In this document: one piece after another, positions 60,757-64,000 of the stretch
How positions within the stretch are numbered: the stretch's first letter is position 1
How the letters are laid out: each line of letters starts with the position of its first letter
Assembly: GCF_000526215.1 (NCBI RefSeq)
Contig: NZ_JAFQ01000004.1
Location: 7,750,001-7,814,000, forward strand
Source: Nocardia sp. BMG51109
Lineage (GTDB): Bacteria; Actinomycetota; Actinomycetes; Mycobacteriales; Mycobacteriaceae
Length of the DNA: 64,000 bases
Reading direction: 5' to 3'
Position numbers and translations under genes: made by a program
Notes under the pieces: model-generated
What the model saw: the letters and a program-made list of their open reading frames with translations, nothing else
What the model was told of the DNA's origin: nothing
Database searches by the model: none

Positions 60757-62048
60757 GGGTCTGCGTGATCGGCAGCGGCCTGTTCGGCATCGCGGCCGTC
60801 CTGAAACTTCAAGAGGACAAGGACTTACAGGTCAGCTGGATATCCGAGGACACCGAGGCCGGCGGGCTGTGGTGGGAGAGCTCGCGGGCGGGGCGGGTCT
60901 ACAGCGCGCTCTACATGATCACCTCGCGGAACCGATCCGGCTTCTCGGCCCACCCGATCGAGCCGGGCGAGCGGGACCGCTACCTGCATCACCTGGAATA
61001 CCGTAGTTACCTGGCGAAGTGCGCGGACCTGTGCACCGACGCCGAACGGGTGTGGGGCGTGCGGGTCACCGCGGTGGTGCCGCACGGCCACCGATGGCGG
61101 GTCGAGGGAACACGCACGGCCGGTAATGATTTCGCCGCCGAGTTCGACCAGGTAGTCTCCGCCTGCGGGCACTACCGGGTGCCGCGCTGCGAGATCCCGG
61201 TGACGGGCGAGCCGCGGTACGAGGTGCTGCATTCGGCCGACTACCGCAACGGCCGGGACTACCTCGACCGTTCGGTGCTGGTGGTCGGCGCGGGACCGTC
61301 CGCGGTCGACATCGCCTGCGATCTGGTGCCTTACGCGTCCGAGGTCGACATCAGCATCCGGCGCGGCAAGTGGATCGCGCCGAAGAGCTTCTTCGGCAAG
61401 CCCGTCGATCCGTCCGACGGCGGCGTGATCCTGAAGCTCATCCCGGCACGGCTGCGCACGATGGTCGCGCGCACCGCGGTGCGGATGATGGTCGGCCGCT
61501 ACGATTGGCTCGGTCTCGACGAACCGGATCACGATCTGTTCGACCAAGTCCCCACGCCCAGTGACTATCTCGTGCCGATGCTGAGCCACCGCAGGCTGAC
61601 GCGCCGACCGGGCGTCACCGCGCTGCACGACACCGAGGTGGAATTCGACGACGGCACCCGGCGTCGGTACGACGTGGTGCTCGCCGCCACCGGCTACCGG
61701 GCCGACACCTCACACCTGCCGGACAGTGTGCGGCAGACCATCGAGCACGACCGGCTGTTCCTGGATGTGGCCGATGCCGAAGCGCCCGGCCTCTATCTAC
61801 TGAACCAGACCCGCTGCAAGGGCGGCGCAGCGGGCTGTGCGGAGCTGCAGGCCGAGGTCGTGCACCGGATGATCACCGGCGACATCCAGGTCGGAAAGCA
61901 CCCGCAGGCCGACAATCCGAGCCGCGTTGCGGGCCGGCCACTGCGGGTGGTGCCGCCGCCGAAGTATCGGCGGCGCACCGAAGAACACGTCGGACAGCGC
62001 GAGGCCGGAGCGTTCGTCCTGGCTCGCGTGACGGGAGGAAAGCGATGA
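60753..62048 (+). CDS. Flavin-dependent monooxygenase (FMO/BVMO-like)
   Basis: This 431-residue protein has an FAD Rossmann motif (VCVIGSGLFGIAAVLKL) at the N-terminus and a second NADPH-type motif (SVLVVGAGPSAVDIACDLV) near residue 175-195. TSRNRSGFSAHP and FDQVVSACGHYRVPR are usual FMO segments, and the late DVVLAATGYRADTS matches the FMO 'ATGY' motif. It could hydroxylate an amine or carbon, or act as a Baeyer-Villiger enzyme. AEP N-oxidation or lipid hydroxylation are both possible. GTG start overlaps the PlsC stop. Confidence 0.88.
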   Translation: MRVCVIGSGLFGIAAVLKLQEDKDLQVSWISEDTEAGGLWWESSRAGRVYSALYMITSRNRSGFSAHPIEPGERDRYLHHLEYRSYLAKCADLCTDAERVWGVRVTAVVPHGHRWRVEGTRTAGNDFAAEFDQVVSACGHYRVPRCEIPVTGEPRYEVLHSADYRNGRDYLDRSVLVVGAGPSAVDIACDLVPYASEVDISIRRGKWIAPKSFFGKPVDPSDGGVILKLIPARLRTMVARTAVRMMVGRYDWLGLDEPDHDLFDQVPTPSDYLVPMLSHRRLTRRPGVTALHDTEVEFDDGTRRRYDVVLAATGYRADTSHLPDSVRQTIEHDRLFLDVADAEAPGLYLLNQTRCKGGAAGCAELQAEVVHRMITGDIQVGKHPQADNPSRVAGRPLRVVPPPKYRRRTEEHVGQREAGAFVLARVTGGKR

Positions 62049-62773
62049 ACGGCGGATTGCTCGACGGTCTGCGCATCGTCGTCACTGGGGCCAACCGTGG
62101 GCTCGGTGCGGCGCTGGTGGCCGACGCACGGAAGGCGGGTGCGCAGGTGGTCGGCACCTACCGCGTCGAGCCGCCCGCAGGCCCGAGCGAAGTGCACTGG
62201 GTACGCATGGATCTCGGCGTGGACGATGCGGTCGAACGCGGCTTCGCCGAGGCGGCCGAACGGCTCGGCGGTATCGATGCCGTGGTGGCCAACGCGGGAG
62301 TCAGCTACAACTCGCTGCTCGCGGCTGCCGATATGAGAGATGTCGAGAGCAGCCTGCTCGTCAATGTCGGCGGTTATGTGCGCACCCTCAAATATGCGGT
62401 GCCGCACCTGCGTTCGGCCGACGGCGGTTCGGTGGTCGCGGTCTCGTCGGTGATGGCCGGCGGTGGTATGCCCGGTGCCGGCGTGTATTCGGGCACCAAG
62501 GCTGCGATCGAGGCGATCACTCGCACCGCTGCCGCTGAGCTGGCCCGGTTCGGGGTCCGCGTCAACGCGGTCGCGCCCGGCTTCTTCGACACCGGCATGG
62601 GCCGGGCGGTGATGGACGACACGCGGATGTTCGAGCGCTACTCCTCCCGAATCCCGATGCGCCGCTTCGGTTCCGCCGATGAGCTGAGTTCGGCGGTGCA
62701 ATTCTTGCTCTCGCCGATGTCGACCTACGTCACCGGTGCGGTGCTCGGCGTCGATGGCGGTGTGCGGCTGTGA
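62045..62773 (+). CDS. Short-chain dehydrogenase/reductase
   Basis: This 242-residue SDR has VVTGANRGLGAALV (TGxxxGxG) at 12-25, VVANAGVSYNS (NAG), the catalytic Ser in VAVSSVMAGGG (134/135) and YSGTK with Tyr148/Lys152. PGFFDTGMGRAV follows. The order is that of FabG-like 3-ketoacyl reductases. With the KAS III-like gene downstream it may reduce a beta-keto product. It overlaps the monooxygenase gene by 4 bp. Confidence 0.93.
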   Translation: MNGGLLDGLRIVVTGANRGLGAALVADARKAGAQVVGTYRVEPPAGPSEVHWVRMDLGVDDAVERGFAEAAERLGGIDAVVANAGVSYNSLLAAADMRDVESSLLVNVGGYVRTLKYAVPHLRSADGGSVVAVSSVMAGGGMPGAGVYSGTKAAIEAITRTAAAELARFGVRVNAVAPGFFDTGMGRAVMDDTRMFERYSSRIPMRRFGSADELSSAVQFLLSPMSTYVTGAVLGVDGGVRL

Positions 62774-63873
62774 ACGTCAGTATCCAACGCCCCCTGGACG
62801 GGGTGCGAGTGGTGGAATTCGCCGGGCTCGGCCCCGCGCCGTTCGCGGCGATGCTCCTCGCCGACCTCGGCGCCGATGTGGTTCGGATCGAGCGGCCGGG
62901 CCGATTCGACGTGGTCGGATCCCCGGAGCTGGATCCGTTCGTCGACGAGAAGCGTATTGTCCGTCTCGATCTGAAGGACGTGTCCGATCGGATTACCGCG
63001 ACCGAGCTGATCGCGCGGGCCGATGTGCTGATCGAAGGCTATCGGCCCGGCGTGCTCGAGCGGCTCGGTCTCGGCCCTGACGACTGCCTCACCCGCAATC
63101 CATCGCTGGTGTATGCGCGGGTCACCGGTTGGCCCAGTGGGACGCCCGGTGCCGAGCTACCCGGCCACGACATCAACTTCCTGGCCGACCTGGGCATACT
63201 GGATATGATCGGCACTGCGGGACAACCGATTCCGCCGCTGAACCTGGTCGCCGATTTCGGCGGCGCAGGCATGGCTCTGGTCACCGGAATCCTCGCCAGG
63301 CTCTACACCGTGTCGCGCACCGGCGGTGGCGTCCTGGAGAGTTCGTTGCTGGAGGGCGCCGGTTATTTGGCGGCCATGCTCTGTGGACAGCTGGCGGACG
63401 ACGCCATCGGTGCCCGCGGCGGCAACCTGCTCGACGGTGGTGCGCCGTTCTATCGCGCCTACCGCTGCCAGGACGAGCGATGGCTCGCGGTCGGCGCGAT
63501 CGAACCGAAATTCTGGGTGAACTTCCTCGACGGCATTGGTTTGCCGCACCTGGCCGAGCTGCAGCTGGATCGGCAGCGCTGGCCGGTCACCGGTGCCAGG
63601 ATCGCGGCTCGGATCGCAGAGCTGAGCAGTACCCGGTGGCGCGAGCGATTCGACGGCGTCGAGGCCTGCGTGACCGTGTGCCGCACCTTCGAGGAGGCCG
63701 TGCGCGATACGCCGCACCTGTTCTACAAGAGCGGCGGTCACAGCAGGCCCAGCCGGCCGGTCCGGTTCGCGGGCCAACCGGCCGACGCGATCGGCCCGGG
63801 TACGGAATGCATTGCTGCGCAGGTTCTTTCGTCATGGAATGCGGATCGCGGCGCATATGCGAGGGAGAAGTAG
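62770..63873 (+). CDS. CaiB/BaiF-family alpha-methylacyl-CoA racemase-like protein
   Basis: This 367-residue protein is closest in pattern to alpha-methylacyl-CoA racemase: GLGPAPFAAMLLADLGADVV near the N-terminus, VLERLGLGPDD, then LPGHDINFLADLG with His133 and LVADFGGAGMAL with Asp162, the His/Asp pair used for proton transfer. This predicts epimerisation of a 2-methyl-branched acyl-CoA, although a CoA-transferase role cannot be excluded. It overlaps the SDR gene by 4 bp and ends one base before a KAS III-like gene. Confidence 0.9.
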   Translation: MNVSIQRPLDGVRVVEFAGLGPAPFAAMLLADLGADVVRIERPGRFDVVGSPELDPFVDEKRIVRLDLKDVSDRITATELIARADVLIEGYRPGVLERLGLGPDDCLTRNPSLVYARVTGWPSGTPGAELPGHDINFLADLGILDMIGTAGQPIPPLNLVADFGGAGMALVTGILARLYTVSRTGGGVLESSLLEGAGYLAAMLCGQLADDAIGARGGNLLDGGAPFYRAYRCQDERWLAVGAIEPKFWVNFLDGIGLPHLAELQLDRQRWPVTGARIAARIAELSSTRWRERFDGVEACVTVCRTFEEAVRDTPHLFYKSGGHSRPSRPVRFAGQPADAIGPGTECIAAQVLSSWNADRGAYAREK

Positions 63874-64000
63874 ATGGCTGTCGGAATCGTGGCGATGTCC
63901 GGGTACGTCCCGTCGCGGGAAATCGCCGCCACGGACATCGCGGAATGGACCGGTGCAGACGCGCAGCGCATCATCGAGCGCACCGGCGTCGGTCTTCGGC
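63874..64000 (+). CDS. KAS III/HMG-CoA synthase-like protein, truncated at window edge
   Basis: The first 42 codons are visible: MAVGIVAMSGYVPSREIA, then DIAEWTGADAQRIIERTGV, which is the typical N-terminus of FabH-like or HMG-CoA synthase-like condensing enzymes (GIGxYxPxxxxxn, then 'w...RTGi..R'). The catalytic Cys-His-Asn part lies beyond the window. The ATG at 63874 lies directly after the previous stop with GAGGGAGAAG upstream. It would condense an acyl thioester with another unit. The operon continues off the edge. Confidence 0.8.
   Translation, partial: MAVGIVAMSGYVPSREIAATDIAEWTGADAQRIIERTGVGLR

Overview
The window is GC-rich with strongly GC-biased third codon positions and many GTG/TTG starts. 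It carries actinobacterial signature families: a type VII-secreted RHS toxin, an ECF42 sigma factor with a DGPF protein, DUF397, XRE/TPR regulators and S-adenosyl methyltransferases of the Methyltransf_19 type. With the FadB2-like dehydrogenase, this points to Nocardiaceae, most likely Nocardia. That assignment is an inference; no marker RNA gene is present.

Layout. (1) 0.2-10.5 kb: a 3-hydroxybutyryl-CoA dehydrogenase, a decayed alpha/beta-hydrolase remnant, and a toxin island (SseB-like protein, WXG100-like protein, 2210-residue RHS toxin with a C-terminal AHH nuclease, two Imm11-like immunity candidates). (2) 10.7-16.2 kb: a secreted GH5-like protein divergent from a QsdR/TetR regulator with a perfect palindrome between them, a NarL-type two-component pair and a medium-chain reductase. 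(3) 16.3-23.0 kb: MarR regulator, CocE/NonD hydrolase, old-yellow enzyme, FMN-binding protein, and a DGPF/ECF42 pair, with several tandem repeats. (4) 23.0-27.9 kb: an eight-HAMP hybrid kinase and a single-domain receiver. (5) 28.1-34.2 kb: about 14 overlapping minus-strand genes, mostly of unknown function. (6) 34.4-46.4 kb: XRE/TPR regulators, small enzymes, and a compact putative peptide-modification locus built around a cobalamin-type radical SAM enzyme. (7) 46.7-49.1 kb: one small membrane protein and a degraded zone with an IS256-type relic. (8) 49.1-64.0 kb: fifteen co-directional, largely overlapping genes that run off the right edge.

The right-hand operon is the most interesting part. 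It opens with PEP mutase, phosphonopyruvate decarboxylase and a 2-aminoethylphosphonate-type aminotransferase, the complete route from PEP to 2-aminoethylphosphonate (AEP). It continues with fatty-acid chemistry: fatty acyl-AMP ligase, free-standing acyl carrier protein, acyl-CoA dehydrogenase, PlsC-type and membrane acyltransferases, SGNH hydrolase, flavin monooxygenases, SDR, 2-methylacyl-CoA racemase and a KAS III-like synthase. I read it as a candidate cluster for a lipidated phosphonate; the product is not known from sequence.

A second candidate system lies at 37.9-44.4 kb. A 22-codon ORF with a consensus ribosome site sits directly upstream of a B12-type radical SAM gene, followed by an aldo/keto reductase (now frameshifted) and a CYTH protein. 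It is divergent from a TPR regulator and an enolase-superfamily enzyme, across an intergenic region with a strong inverted-repeat operator. It resembles a RiPP locus.
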